From Massilia litorea (GTDB taxonomy: Bacteria; Pseudomonadota; Gammaproteobacteria; Burkholderiales; Burkholderiaceae_D): DNA of 64,000 nucleotides. Made by a program: the position numbers and the translations under genes. The notes under the pieces were generated by a model. The model worked only from the letters and a program-made list of their open reading frames with translations, did no database searches and was not told the DNA's origin. Location of the stretch: contig NZ_CP062941.1 in the NCBI RefSeq assembly GCF_015101885.1, positions 868,001 through 932,000 of the forward strand, given 5' to 3'. Shown one piece after another: positions 38,485-48,011 of this stretch (positions are counted from its first letter, which is position 1; the number at the start of each line of letters is the position of its first letter).

Positions 38485-39819
38485 ATGCGCCTCTCTCTCG
38501 TCACCCGTTTTTCCGCGCTGGTCGGCACCCTGCTCACGGTCGGCATCATCATCGCCCTCGCGCTCGACCACCTGCTCCCCGGGCGACCGCTGCTGACGGC
38601 GGTCCTGTGCCTGGCCTGCGTCGTCCCGATCGCCATCATCACCATCCGCTCGCAGGTGCAGCCGATCCTCTCTCTGTTCCGGGCCCTGGAGGGCACGGTG
38701 ACGAGCTACCGCGACGGCGATTTTTCGTTCAGCCTGCACTGGCCGCAGAACGACGAACTGGCCGACCTGATCCGCGCCCACAATGAACTGGGCAACGTGC
38801 TGCGCGAACAGCGGCGCGACCTGGTGCAGCGCGAACTGCTGCTCGATACCATGGTCCAGAACACCCCGGTGGCGATGCTGCTGGTGGCCGCCGTGCCCAA
38901 CCAGGCCGGCGCCGGCGCCGTCGTCTACGCCAACCTGGCTGCACGCCAACTGCTGGCCGACGGCAGGAAACTCGAGGGCCATGCGCTCGACGATTTACTG
39001 GCGCAGGCCTCGCCGGCCCTCGGCGAAGCCCTGGCGCGCGGCGGCGACGGCCTGTTCACCGCCGGCGAAGGAGAAGAAGAACAGGTCTACCACCTGGCGC
39101 GCAGCAGTTTCAGCCTGAACGGGCGCAGGCACGAGCTGCTGCTGCTGCGCCACCTGACGGCAGAACTGCGGCGCCAGGAAGTGCAGACCTGGAAGAAGGT
39201 GATCCGCGTGATCAGCCACGAATTGAACAATTCGCTCGCGCCGCTGGCTTCGCTCGCCCACTCGGGCGCGGAACTGGTGCGGCGCGGCCAGACCGAGCGG
39301 CTGCCGCAAATCCTGGAGACCATCGGCGAGCGCACGCGCCACCTCGAGAGTTTCATTCTGGGCTACGCGCGCTTCGCGAAGCTGCCGACGCCGCGCCTGG
39401 AGCGCTGCAACTGGCAAGCCTTCATTGCCCGCCTCGCCTCGCAGATTCCTTTCCGCCTGGAGGGCGAGCTGCCGCCGGAACCAGCCCTGCTCGACCAGGC
39501 GCAACTCGAACAGGCTTTACTCAACCTCCTCAAAAATGCGCACGAATCGGGTTCCGCGCCCGAACATGTCGCCTTGCAGGTACGGCGCGTGCAGGACGTA
39601 TTACGCGTCGAGGTGGTCGACCGCGGCAGCGGCATGAACGAAGCGGTGCTGACGAATGCCCTGGTGCCCTTCTATTCGACCAAGCGCAGCGGCACCGGCC
39701 TGGGACTGGCGCTCGCGCGCGAGATCGCCGAAGCCCACGGCGGACGCATCCTGCTGTCGAACCGCGAAGGCGGCGGCCTGGCCGTCACCATGATCCTGCC
39801 GGCACTGACCCCACACTGA
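38485..39819 (+). CDS. Sensor histidine kinase partnered with the NtrC-type regulator
   Basis: 444 residues. Two N-terminal helices (about 10-54) enclose almost no periplasmic loop, so the signal is probably sensed in the membrane or cytoplasm. A HAMP-like segment and a PAS-like region (about 120-220) follow. The H-box is VISHELNNSLAPL with His245. The ATP-binding domain has an N-box LLNLLKNAHES and a G-box GTGLGLALAREIAEAHGG. It is 12 bp downstream of the regulator gene. Confidence 0.92.
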   Translation: MRLSLVTRFSALVGTLLTVGIIIALALDHLLPGRPLLTAVLCLACVVPIAIITIRSQVQPILSLFRALEGTVTSYRDGDFSFSLHWPQNDELADLIRAHNELGNVLREQRRDLVQRELLLDTMVQNTPVAMLLVAAVPNQAGAGAVVYANLAARQLLADGRKLEGHALDDLLAQASPALGEALARGGDGLFTAGEGEEEQVYHLARSSFSLNGRRHELLLLRHLTAELRRQEVQTWKKVIRVISHELNNSLAPLASLAHSGAELVRRGQTERLPQILETIGERTRHLESFILGYARFAKLPTPRLERCNWQAFIARLASQIPFRLEGELPPEPALLDQAQLEQALLNLLKNAHESGSAPEHVALQVRRVQDVLRVEVVDRGSGMNEAVLTNALVPFYSTKRSGTGLGLALAREIAEAHGGRILLSNREGGGLAVTMILPALTPH

Positions 39820-39829
39820 AAGGGAACGC

Positions 39830-40429
39830 ATGCTCACCATCATCGGCAAACCGACTTCGATCAACGTGCGCAAGGTGCTGTGGACCTGCGTCGAACTGGG
39901 CCTGCCTTTTACGCGCGAGGACTGGCGCGAGGAACACGCGGCGCTCAATCCCAACCGCATGGTGCCGGTGCTGGTCGATGGCGATTTCACGCTGTGGGAG
40001 TCGAACGCGATCTGCCGCTACCTGTGTGCGCGCGCGGGGAGCGATGCGCTGCTGCCGCGCGACGCGCGGGCGCGCGCCCGGGTCGAGCAATGGATGGACT
40101 GGCAGGCGACGGAGCTGAACAATGCCTGGCGCTACCCCTTCATGGCGCTGGTGCGCGCCAGCCCGGCACACACGGATCCCGCGCAGATCGAAGCGGGCAG
40201 CGCCGGCTGGAACCGCCACGTCGGCATCCTCGAGGCGCAGCTGGCCGCCACCGGCGCGTATGTCGCGGGCGAGCGCTTCACGCTGGCAGATGTCGTGATC
40301 GGCCTGTCTCTCAACCGCTGGTCGATGACGCCGATGGCGCGCCCCGATTATCCGCATGTGGCCGCCTACCTGGCGCGTCTCGTGGAAAGGCCGGGCTACC
40401 GTGCATGGTGCGCGAACGGCGTGCCGTAG
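39830..40429 (+). CDS. Glutathione S-transferase family protein
   Basis: 199 residues: a thioredoxin-fold N-terminal domain (MLTIIGKPTSINVRKVLWTCVELG, then NRMVPVLVDGDFTLWESNAICRYL with the GSH-binding Glu-Ser) and a helical C-terminal domain with the FTLADVVIG capping box. It lies 10 bp after the kinase gene with RBS AAAGGGA and may be read through from the efflux operon, which would fit a detoxification theme. The substrate is unknown. Confidence 0.9.
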   Translation: MLTIIGKPTSINVRKVLWTCVELGLPFTREDWREEHAALNPNRMVPVLVDGDFTLWESNAICRYLCARAGSDALLPRDARARARVEQWMDWQATELNNAWRYPFMALVRASPAHTDPAQIEAGSAGWNRHVGILEAQLAATGAYVAGERFTLADVVIGLSLNRWSMTPMARPDYPHVAAYLARLVERPGYRAWCANGVP

Positions 40430-40459
40430 CAAGGGCCTCTGGTAAGATCGCCCCTGACC

Positions 40460-41239
40460 ATGTCCGACCATTCTTCCTCCGATCCCCGCTTCAGCCAGCC
40501 CGGCCATCCGCCGGCCACGACCACCGAATTCGAGGGCGTGCGCTCGCTGCACCTGGGCACCTCATGGGAGCAGGGCGCGATGCGCCTGTCTCGCCCGGAT
40601 GCGATCGAACTCGAATACGTGCAGATGATGATGGCCTGGCTGCTGTTCCAGTCGGCGCCGAAGCACATCGTGCAGCTGGGCCTGGGCAGCGCGGCGCTGA
40701 CCAAATTCTGCTACCGCCGCTTTCCCGACGCGCGCGTCACCGCGGTCGAACTCAATCCGAACGTGATCGCGATCTGCCGCGCCCTGTTCGAACTGCCGCC
40801 GGACGACGAGCGCTTGCAGGTGCGTGAAATGAACGCCTTGGAATTCGTGCTGGACAAGAAAAACCACGGCACGGTCGACGCCTTGCAGGTCGATCTATAC
40901 GACGAGGAAGCACGCGGCCCGGTGCTCGATACCCCCGAGTTTTACCAGGGCTGCTTCGACTGCCTGACGCCAGGCGGCATCATGACCGCCAACGTGTTCG
41001 GGGAGTTCGGCAACTACGACAAGAACCTGGAAGCGATGACGGAGGTGTTCGACGCCGTCGTCTGGCTGCCCGAGGTGCACGACGCGAACATCGTCGTCAT
41101 CGCCTTCAAAAGCGCGCCGCAGATCGATTTCTCGGTGCTCTATGAGCGCGCGGGCGACATCAAGCGGCGCCTGAACCTGCCCGCGAAGAACTGGGTCGAA
41201 GGGCTGAAGGAGTGGATGCGCGACCAGCATGGAGGCTGA
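40460..41239 (+). CDS. Spermidine-synthase-like protein
   Basis: 259 residues. The Rossmann domain begins IVQLGLGSAALTKFCYRRFPDARVTAVELNPNVI, a motif I plus acidic beta2 as in spermidine synthases. Then comes DALQVDLYDEEARGPVLDTPEFYQGCFDCLTPGGIM. The N-terminal tetramerisation domain of true SpeE is mostly missing. It may transfer an aminopropyl or methyl group; SpeE-like proteins of this length are often listed as uncharacterised methyltransferases. Confidence 0.8.
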   Translation: MSDHSSSDPRFSQPGHPPATTTEFEGVRSLHLGTSWEQGAMRLSRPDAIELEYVQMMMAWLLFQSAPKHIVQLGLGSAALTKFCYRRFPDARVTAVELNPNVIAICRALFELPPDDERLQVREMNALEFVLDKKNHGTVDALQVDLYDEEARGPVLDTPEFYQGCFDCLTPGGIMTANVFGEFGNYDKNLEAMTEVFDAVVWLPEVHDANIVVIAFKSAPQIDFSVLYERAGDIKRRLNLPAKNWVEGLKEWMRDQHGG

Positions 41240-41250
41240 GGAAAGCGCAT

Positions 41251-41580
41251 TCAAATCCGCGCCAGGCTGGTCAACACCAGGGGCACCACCAGCACCATCG
41301 CGACCAGTATGCGCATCGTTCGGGAGGAGCCGACGCCTGGTCCGGCATTGCCTTTTTCGACAGCGGCCGACCATATGGCGCTGCTGCCGCTGACGATGAG
41401 GGCAAAGACGTAAGCGAAAACGACTTTGCCGATCGCCAGGAAGGCAAGGCCGATCTGGCTCTGCTTCTGGTAGTCGATGCCGGCCAGCGTGGAGAACATC
41501 CAGCAGCTGCCGATCAGCAGCGGCACGAGCCCCAATCCCATGAGAACGTTGGCGACCCGCAGTTTGTTTTGTGGTTTCAT
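41251..41580 (-). CDS. Small membrane protein, unknown function
   Basis: 109 residues starting MKPQNKLRVANVLMGLGLVP, with three hydrophobic segments at about 12-30, 41-63 and 88-107. I do not recognise a family. The frame is open 66 codons further upstream, but that part is Arg/Cys-rich and is a shadow of the M48 gene. It ends 11 bp from the convergent SpeE-like gene and lies 70 bp after the M48 protease gene. Confidence 0.6.
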   Translation of the reverse strand: MKPQNKLRVANVLMGLGLVPLLIGSCWMFSTLAGIDYQKQSQIGLAFLAIGKVVFAYVFALIVSGSSAIWSAAVEKGNAGPGVGSSRTMRILVAMVLVVPLVLTSLARI

Positions 41581-41650
41581 GGCGGCGTAGTTTATAGCGT
41601 GTTTTGCCTTGAAAATGCGCACATTGTCACCCGGCGAACAGGCATGCCAG

Positions 41651-42844
41651 CTAGTGGCACCCCTGCGGCAGCGCCTGCGGCAGGATGCCCTCCGCCGAGC
41701 AGGCCCAGGCGATGCGCTTGTGCTCGTCCATCGAGGGTTCGAACACCAGCACGCCGGCGCCTTGCGCGCCCTGGACACCCGCCGTGACGCGCAGCACGGC
41801 CGTTTCCGGATCGATGGTCAGCGCGCCCCCGCCGACAGCGACGCCGGCCTGCGCCAGCGTCGGAACCTTGCCGTGTTCGTTCAGGTAACGCTCCACCCTG
41901 GTGCTCGCGGCGAGGCCGGCCGCATAGGCGCCGGCAACCGCCGCCTTTTGCTGGTAGCCCTGGTAGGCAGGAATCGCCACCGCCGCCAGCATGCCGGCGA
42001 TCGCCAGCGTGACCACCGCGCCGCCGGCGCCGCCCGCCACGCCCAGGCGCGGCACGAACAGCGCCAGCAAGGTGGCCAATACGTGCCGGCGCGGCTGTTC
42101 GGCTTCGCGCCCGGCGGCCAGCGCGCGCACGGCGGCCATGCGTTTGACTAACCACGGATAGTCGCCGACCAGTTCATGGAAGGACATCCAGAAGCCTTCG
42201 GTTTCGCGCGCCTGCTCGATGTAGGCGCTCTTGTTCATGGTGCGCCAGCGGCGTCCGCCGGCCGCCAGCGCGGCGAGGCCGAATTCGGCATTCAGGGGCT
42301 GCTCGCAGGCGGCCAGGCCGTGGCGGTCGCAGGTGTACTCGCGCGCCCGCGAATAGGCCGCGCCCACCAGCGGCAGCAGCGAGGCCGGCAGCAGCACCGT
42401 GGCCCAGTTCAGGTGCTTGCGCTTGATGTGGCCGATCTCGTGGCCGATATAAAAATTCAGTGCATCCGGGTTGTCGTGCAGCCCATCGACCACGTCCGAA
42501 TACAGCACCAGGAAGTCGCGGCCGAGAAAACGGGTGGCGAAGGCGTTCAGCGAGCCGCCCATCTGCAGCAGGTAGGCGTCGGGCTCGCGCTCCAGACCGA
42601 GCTTGGCGCAGCAGGCCGCGATCTGGCGCTCGAGGTCGGGGAACTGTTCGTGCGTGATGCGCACGCCGGTGCCCTTGATCCAGGAAATCAGGGCCGACTG
42701 CGCGAAACAGTAAAACAGGAAGAAGGCCAGGCCATAAGCGAGGGCGATCCAGCCGGCGCCTGTCACCAGGACAGCCCAGACCAGCAAGGAGAGCACGAGC
42801 ATCAGCGCGAACAGCGTCTTTTCATTCTTGTAAACCAAGTCCAT
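41651..42844 (-). CDS. M48 metalloprotease fused to a type IV pilin-like domain
   Basis: 397 residues. Two N-terminal helices (about 11-53) are followed by an HtpX/Ste24-type protease domain with zinc motif HEIGH (135-139) and third ligand Glu169 (REYTCDR). After about residue 270 the sequence changes to GGAVVTLAIAGMLAAVAIPAYQ (273-294), which closely resembles the start of a mature type IV pilin helix. It then ends with a pilin-like globular part closed by WACS...LPQGC (Cys382, Cys396), the classic pilin disulfide loop. No prepilin peptidase site is present before the helix. An integral membrane protease carrying a built-in pilin head is unusual. Confidence 0.85.
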   Translation of the reverse strand: MDLVYKNEKTLFALMLVLSLLVWAVLVTGAGWIALAYGLAFFLFYCFAQSALISWIKGTGVRITHEQFPDLERQIAACCAKLGLEREPDAYLLQMGGSLNAFATRFLGRDFLVLYSDVVDGLHDNPDALNFYIGHEIGHIKRKHLNWATVLLPASLLPLVGAAYSRAREYTCDRHGLAACEQPLNAEFGLAALAAGGRRWRTMNKSAYIEQARETEGFWMSFHELVGDYPWLVKRMAAVRALAAGREAEQPRRHVLATLLALFVPRLGVAGGAGGAVVTLAIAGMLAAVAIPAYQGYQQKAAVAGAYAAGLAASTRVERYLNEHGKVPTLAQAGVAVGGGALTIDPETAVLRVTAGVQGAQGAGVLVFEPSMDEHKRIAWACSAEGILPQALPQGCH

Positions 42845-42867
42845 GTCGCCCCGTCCAATAGATTGTT

Positions 42868-42885
42868 TGTTATTTCAAAATAACA
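42868..42885. promoter_or_regulatory. Palindrome upstream of the M48-pilin gene
   Basis: TGTTATTTCAAAATAACA is an 18 bp near-perfect palindrome in an AT-rich stretch, 24-41 bp upstream of the M48 start. An operator is plausible; no specific regulator is suggested. The rest of 42845-43112 holds no gene that I can support. Confidence 0.4.
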
Positions 42886-43112
42886 ACTATAACTTATTGT
42901 TGGCGGGAAACATACCATCATCCTGACTAGGTGTTGCCGAGTAGATACGTGTGATTGGCGTGTTCCCGGGCGCCTTGACCTGACACAAGTCTTCAGAAGT
43001 TACGGCGGGCAAGATTCGATGAGACTTCGCGCAGCGCCAGCACGGGCATGGTGCTGCGTCCGGTCTCCCACTTTCGAGTGCAGGCGCGGCCGGGTTTGCG
43101 CTTCCGGAGCGG

Positions 43113-44249
43113 TCAACGCGATCCGTAGCGGCGTTCAGGCGCGATGTCCGCTGGGGCCAGCGCGATGCGGTCGCGGCCGGCCTCCTTCGCCTGGTAGAGC
43201 GCCTTGTCGGCGCGGCTGATGGTGTCGGCAAACGGTTCGTCGGCACGCCGTTTGGCCAGCCCGGCGGAGAAGGTGATCTGCCGGCCGTCGAGCCCCGGCA
43301 CCGTCATCGCACGCACCTGCTCGGCCATCCGCTGCAGCACCGCGCGCGCATCGTCCGGCGCGGCGTCCGGCAGCAGCAACAGGAATTCCTCGCCGCCCCA
43401 GCGCGCCAGCACGTCGTTGGCGCGCAGCGCTGCCCGTGCGGTGGCCGAGAACACGCGCAGGACGGCATCGCCGGTCGCGTGGCCGTAGCGGTCGTTCACT
43501 TGTTTGAAGAAGTCGATGTCGAGCAGGGCGATGCAGGTGTCGGCGCCCGGCGCATGGCGCCGCTCTTCGCGTTCGAGCACTTCGTTCATGTGGCGCCGGT
43601 TGATCAGGGAAGTCAGCTCATCGACGGTGGCCAGCACCTTGATGGTCTCGAGGGCGTCGGACAGTTCGCGCTTCTGGCGCTTGGTGCGCGAGCGGAGTTT
43701 GCTCATCTCGCCGCTCAGGAGCGCGGTCGACACCAGTGCGCCGGCCAGGTAGCCGAAGGTCAGCAGCTCGGTGATCGGCGGAAAGCGCAGCGGGTCGTGC
43801 GCCTGCAGCCACCACATGGCCGTCCCCATGCCGGCGATGGCAGTGGCCGACAGCATCAGGGTCTGGCGCGGGCGCAGGGCAAACATGCAGAACACGATGA
43901 TCACTACCGTCATGGTCAGCATGGCCGCACGTAGCGGCCCGGAAATGGCATAGGCCCAGATGGCGCACACCAGCGAAAACGCAGCCTGCGCCACCGCCAG
44001 CTGGTCGGGTGCGAGCTTGAACACGCCGTTTGCGCGGATCAGCCCATAAAAAGACAGGGCGCCGCAGGCGCCGAATGCCATCAGGCCGCGCGCCGCGTCG
44101 GGATCGCTCAAGCCATGCGCGACTTGCAACGACAGCAGAACGATGCAGATGACATACAGCACCCAGGTCGCGGCCCAGTACTGGAGCATGCGGCGCATGC
44201 CGGGATCGATACCGCACAGGAGGGCCGCCAGCCGGCGCAGCGCGTTCAC
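43113..44249 (-). CDS. Membrane-bound diguanylate cyclase (GGDEF)
   Basis: 378 residues from a GTG at 44249, preceded by GGGGGAGG at a good distance; a TTG 19 codons upstream is less likely. Six hydrophobic helices (about 23-180) form the sensor. A short coiled segment leads into a GGDEF domain with the active motif GGEEF (285-289), the substrate Asp in LLDIDFFKQVND, and an intact inhibitory site RxxD (276-279). It makes cyclic-di-GMP from GTP and should be product-inhibited. No EAL domain. Confidence 0.92.
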   Translation of the reverse strand: MNALRRLAALLCGIDPGMRRMLQYWAATWVLYVICIVLLSLQVAHGLSDPDAARGLMAFGACGALSFYGLIRANGVFKLAPDQLAVAQAAFSLVCAIWAYAISGPLRAAMLTMTVVIIVFCMFALRPRQTLMLSATAIAGMGTAMWWLQAHDPLRFPPITELLTFGYLAGALVSTALLSGEMSKLRSRTKRQKRELSDALETIKVLATVDELTSLINRRHMNEVLEREERRHAPGADTCIALLDIDFFKQVNDRYGHATGDAVLRVFSATARAALRANDVLARWGGEEFLLLLPDAAPDDARAVLQRMAEQVRAMTVPGLDGRQITFSAGLAKRRADEPFADTISRADKALYQAKEAGRDRIALAPADIAPERRYGSR

Positions 44250-44496
44250 GGCAACCTCCCCCGCGCGGCCGCTGCGGCCTGGCTCCCGGCAAGGCAAAGC
44301 GGCCAATCCTGAAAGGTCTGTGATGTCATCGTGGTTCGTGAGCGGCCGACTGGCCTTGCCGAGCTGTGGACGGATGCATGCGTGCGAGCGTTCAGACTTT
44401 ACTGAACACAGTTGGGAAAGTCGAGATGTTTACTTGAGGTAACGAATCGCCGTGGATAGAGTCGTTGCCATATGACAACGATCGCGTTCGCCTTTG

Positions 44497-46032
44497 TCAG
44501 TCCGGTGACGCGCGCCGTTCGCGCCACCACAGCGCCAGCATGGCGAGCGCGAACAGCACGGCGAACGGCCATTGGAGCAGCGGCCGCCGCGTCGCTGCGG
44601 CGGGGACCGGGGTGCGCGCCGCATAGCGCGCGGTCGCATCGCGCCGCTCGGCAGCTTGCCACTGCGGCCAATCCTGCGGCGCGAACACGTAGATCTGGCC
44701 GGCGGCCGGCTTCGTTCCGTCGGTCTCCATCCTCAGCCAGCCGGGCGCACGCGGCCAGACCGCCACGCAGGACGCATCGACGCGCTCAAGCCGGCGCTGC
44801 CAGTCGAGGATCTGGTTCAAATCCGGGAAACGGACCTTGCCGCGCACGCCGAGTGCGCACATCTCCAGGCGCTGGCCGGGCAGCGGCATCTCGCGCGGCA
44901 CCAGCCAGTTCACCTCTTCCGCACGCTCGACGCGCAGCGTGTCGAGCACCCCTTGCCACCACAGGGCGAGCGCACGCGGCTCGGTGATGGCCAGGCGGTG
45001 CCAGTCGGCGGCGCCCAGCCAGCCGATACGTCCTTTGCCCCACTGGCGGGCCCAGACCGCGTTGCCGTCGCCGGTCCAGGCGCCGGCCACGCGCGTGGCC
45101 GGCGCCAGCGGCGCCAGCGGCAGCGGCAGCGCGCCGCCGCTCAGCTTGCCGTCCGCCTGGGCCCGCAGCGGCAGCTGCAGGCTGCGCGACCAGACGCCGG
45201 CGTCGTTCGCATTCGCGCCCAGCACCAGCAGCGCCGCGCCTTCGGCCGCCTGCTCCAGCAGCGCCGCGCGCGCGCCTGGGGCTGCCCGCTCGAACCAGGC
45301 GGCGTCGATCACCAGCAGATCGGGCGAATCGACCGTTTCGCGCGCGCGCTCGCTGCGGGTGACGGTTTTGCCGAGCGCGACCTGCCAGTCGACCAGGGCG
45401 CGGCTTTGCACCAGCAGATCGTTCAGCACGCGCAGGTCGAACGAGGGTGCGCTGAAGCGGCCGCGCACGGACAGCGGACGGGTGTCGTCGACCACCACCG
45501 GCACCGGTCCCTCGGCCAGCACTGCGTCCTTCTCGCCCAGCAGGCGCGCTTTCAGCACCAGCGTCTCGGCCAGCGGCGGCAGCCAGGAGACGGTCAGGTC
45601 GCCGGCACCGCGCGTCTCCGCCAGTAGCTGCCCGTTTTCGGCCAGCAGCTGCAGGCGCGCCGGCGCCTCGCCGCCGCGCCTCACCGTCAGCGCAAACAGG
45701 CGGCCCAGCGCCAGCCGGCGCGGGAAGTCCAGATGCAGCACCTCCTTCTCCGGGACGGTCCATGCCAGCGGGCGCGCGGGCAAATCCGCCCACTGCGCCG
45801 CGCGCAGGCCATCGCCTTCGATGCGCAGGCTGCGCACGCCAATGAGCGATGCCGGCGGATCGCGCGGGTCGATCGCCAGCGTGGTGCCGGACTCGCCCGG
45901 CATGTCCAGGTTGGAGGCGAGCAGCGCCAGCGCCGCGGCGGCGACCAAAGCCAGCAGCGCGTCGAGGAAGCGCCGCCGCCACAGGTACAGGAGCACGCTG
46001 GCCGCGCCGATGAGGACGATCGCCAGGATCAT
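44497..46032 (-). CDS. Large BatA/B-like membrane protein, last gene of the MoxR-TldD operon
   Basis: 511 residues. Two helices at the N-terminus (about 1-42) and one at the C-terminus (about 488-505) flank a big extracytoplasmic region. Residues about 190-360 read like a class I glutamine-amidotransferase-like/vWA-like fold without a visible catalytic Cys triad (LLVIDAAWFE, LLVLGANANDAGVW, GRIGWLGAADWHRL). Such proteins accompany MoxR and DUF58 genes in CARF-free operons of several proteobacteria. The start overlaps the stop of the previous gene by 4 bp. Function unknown. Confidence 0.7.
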   Translation of the reverse strand: MILAIVLIGAASVLLYLWRRRFLDALLALVAAAALALLASNLDMPGESGTTLAIDPRDPPASLIGVRSLRIEGDGLRAAQWADLPARPLAWTVPEKEVLHLDFPRRLALGRLFALTVRRGGEAPARLQLLAENGQLLAETRGAGDLTVSWLPPLAETLVLKARLLGEKDAVLAEGPVPVVVDDTRPLSVRGRFSAPSFDLRVLNDLLVQSRALVDWQVALGKTVTRSERARETVDSPDLLVIDAAWFERAAPGARAALLEQAAEGAALLVLGANANDAGVWSRSLQLPLRAQADGKLSGGALPLPLAPLAPATRVAGAWTGDGNAVWARQWGKGRIGWLGAADWHRLAITEPRALALWWQGVLDTLRVERAEEVNWLVPREMPLPGQRLEMCALGVRGKVRFPDLNQILDWQRRLERVDASCVAVWPRAPGWLRMETDGTKPAAGQIYVFAPQDWPQWQAAERRDATARYAARTPVPAAATRRPLLQWPFAVLFALAMLALWWRERRASPD

Positions 46033-48011
46033 TTGTTGCTTCCTTCACGCCAGGCGCGCGTAAACGGTGTGTGCGTGACCGGTTGCGCCTGGAGCAGCAC
46101 CGGCGCCTGTTCGATGCCGGCACGCAGCCAGGCCCGCAGCGCGGGACGGCAGTGCAGGCAGCCGTCGAGCACGTCCTGGATCGCGCGCTGGGCCGCCAGG
46201 CGCTGTTCGTCGTCCTTCAGGCGCGCGCGTACCCAGTCGTGCGCGGTGCGTGTCCACAGGGCCGGCAGCGCACCCTCGTTGGAGAGTGCCGCCACCAGTT
46301 CGCGCAGTTCAGCTGGAATCGCCTCGTTCGAGCCGCCCTGCTCGCGCGCATAGCTGGCGGCGCCGAGGACGTCGCCCGTCATGCGGATGGCTTCCTTGAT
46401 CGGCGGCGGCACGAAGGCGGTCTTGTGGAGGTAGATGCGGTCGGCCTGCTGCAGCTCCTTGATGGCGGCAAGCGCCTTGTGTTCGGGAGCGAGCGCCGTC
46501 TTGGGTTGAATGGCGCGCAGCGACTTTTCGGCGTCCCACATGGCCGCCAGCGCACGCCGCAGGACCTTTTTCGTGCCCTCGTCGTACAGCGTCGCGTTTT
46601 CCACCTCGTCGTGGGCGTGGCCGAACTGGTGCAGCACGTCCATCTCGCCGCCCTTTTTTTCGCTCGCTTCGTGTTCTTCGTGTTCTTCGGCGCCGAACAG
46701 GCTCGACTCTTCGCCCAGGAACTGGCCGTAGCGGCGGCGCAGCTGGCCCTGGTCCGCCGCTATCGCCTCGCTGCGTTCACGCACCGTCTCCGCGCTCATG
46801 CGGGTCGACTTCATGTCGGCAATGAGCTGCTCGGTATCGATGATGATCTGGCGCTGGCTGCGCAGGCTTTGCGGTTTGACCAGCACCGGCATGGCCGAGG
46901 TCTCTTCCTCGTCCTCGGGTTCCGGCGCGGGCAGGCGCAGTGTGTATGTAGGCGACTGCACCGTGTGCGGACGCGCCGCGTTGTCGGCCGCGCGCACGAA
47001 AAAATAAAGTTCATCGCCGGGCTCCATGCCCAGTTCCGCCAGCGTCCAGGTTTTAGCCCAGTTGCGCAGGCGCGGATTGTTCGAGGCCGGCAGCGGCATC
47101 TCGCGGTCGGTGAATTTGATGTTTTCTCCGCTGCCGCGCGCCAGCGTCAGGTGCAGGGTGGCGCGCTGGACGCGATAGTCGTCCTGAACCGACAGGGCCA
47201 TCGCGGCGGTCGACGCGCCAGTCTTCAGTTCCTGCACCATTTGCGCCGGCTGCGTGACCGTGATCGTCGGCGGCGCATCCGGCGTCACTTTTATCGTATA
47301 GCGCGCGCCGCGCCAGCGCCAGAACAGGGATTCGGTGGCGACCAGGGCCGCGCATCGTTCACCCACTTCCAGTTTGCGGCCGTCGCTCAGTTCGAGCGTC
47401 GTCGCGCCCGCCTCGGGATTTTTCAAGCACCAGGACACGGAACCGCCTTCGGGCAGGCCGATATCGCGCGGCGCGCCCGTCGTGCGTGCCGCGCCCGTGT
47501 AGGCGGGCGGCGTGGCCGTCACCGTCAGTTGCGCAATAGCCGGCGCGGCGGCCGCGGCCTGCGCCGCCGGCCTGGCCGTGTGCGCGCCGGCGGCGGGCTG
47601 CTGGCCGAAGAACCACGCCAGTGCCGCCAGCGCCAGCCAGGGCAGCAGCCAGATCAAACCGGTACCGACATGCGCGCGCACGGTGCGGCGCACGGCCGCT
47701 CCATCGAGCGCCGCATCCAGCCGCGCCAGCAGGCGCCGGCGCTGCATCCGCGCCAGCGGCGTGTCCGCCTCGACCAGCAAGGCGCTGCTGTCTTCCATGT
47801 CCGGGACTGCTGCGTCCAGCCAGCCGGTCCAGCCATAGGTCACCTGCCGGCGCAGGCGCGCGCCATCCCACATGCACCAGGCAACCCAGGCAAGCACGCC
47901 GGGCAGCAGGCGCAGGCTCAGCCAGGGCAAGGTGCCCAGCACCCACAGCGGCAGGCGCCGCAACAGGGCCGCACGCCACAGGCGGCGCAGGATGTCAGCG
48001 TCGCCGTGCAT
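46029..48011 (-). CDS. DUF4175-like membrane protein with coiled coil
   Basis: 660 residues from ATG 48011; a TTG eight codons earlier is the alternative. It has one or two helices near 20-50, another at about 120-140, then an extracytoplasmic immunoglobulin-like region (VTATPPAYTG..., about 160-370), and a long charged helical stretch (about 385-560) including an EEHEEHEASEKKGGE run. The layout resembles DUF4175 proteins of MoxR operons in alphaproteobacteria; the family name is a comparison from memory. It overlaps the BatA-like gene by 17 bp and the next gene by 4 bp. Confidence 0.7.
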   Translation of the reverse strand: MHGDADILRRLWRAALLRRLPLWVLGTLPWLSLRLLPGVLAWVAWCMWDGARLRRQVTYGWTGWLDAAVPDMEDSSALLVEADTPLARMQRRRLLARLDAALDGAAVRRTVRAHVGTGLIWLLPWLALAALAWFFGQQPAAGAHTARPAAQAAAAAPAIAQLTVTATPPAYTGAARTTGAPRDIGLPEGGSVSWCLKNPEAGATTLELSDGRKLEVGERCAALVATESLFWRWRGARYTIKVTPDAPPTITVTQPAQMVQELKTGASTAAMALSVQDDYRVQRATLHLTLARGSGENIKFTDREMPLPASNNPRLRNWAKTWTLAELGMEPGDELYFFVRAADNAARPHTVQSPTYTLRLPAPEPEDEEETSAMPVLVKPQSLRSQRQIIIDTEQLIADMKSTRMSAETVRERSEAIAADQGQLRRRYGQFLGEESSLFGAEEHEEHEASEKKGGEMDVLHQFGHAHDEVENATLYDEGTKKVLRRALAAMWDAEKSLRAIQPKTALAPEHKALAAIKELQQADRIYLHKTAFVPPPIKEAIRMTGDVLGAASYAREQGGSNEAIPAELRELVAALSNEGALPALWTRTAHDWVRARLKDDEQRLAAQRAIQDVLDGCLHCRPALRAWLRAGIEQAPVLLQAQPVTHTPFTRAWREGSNK

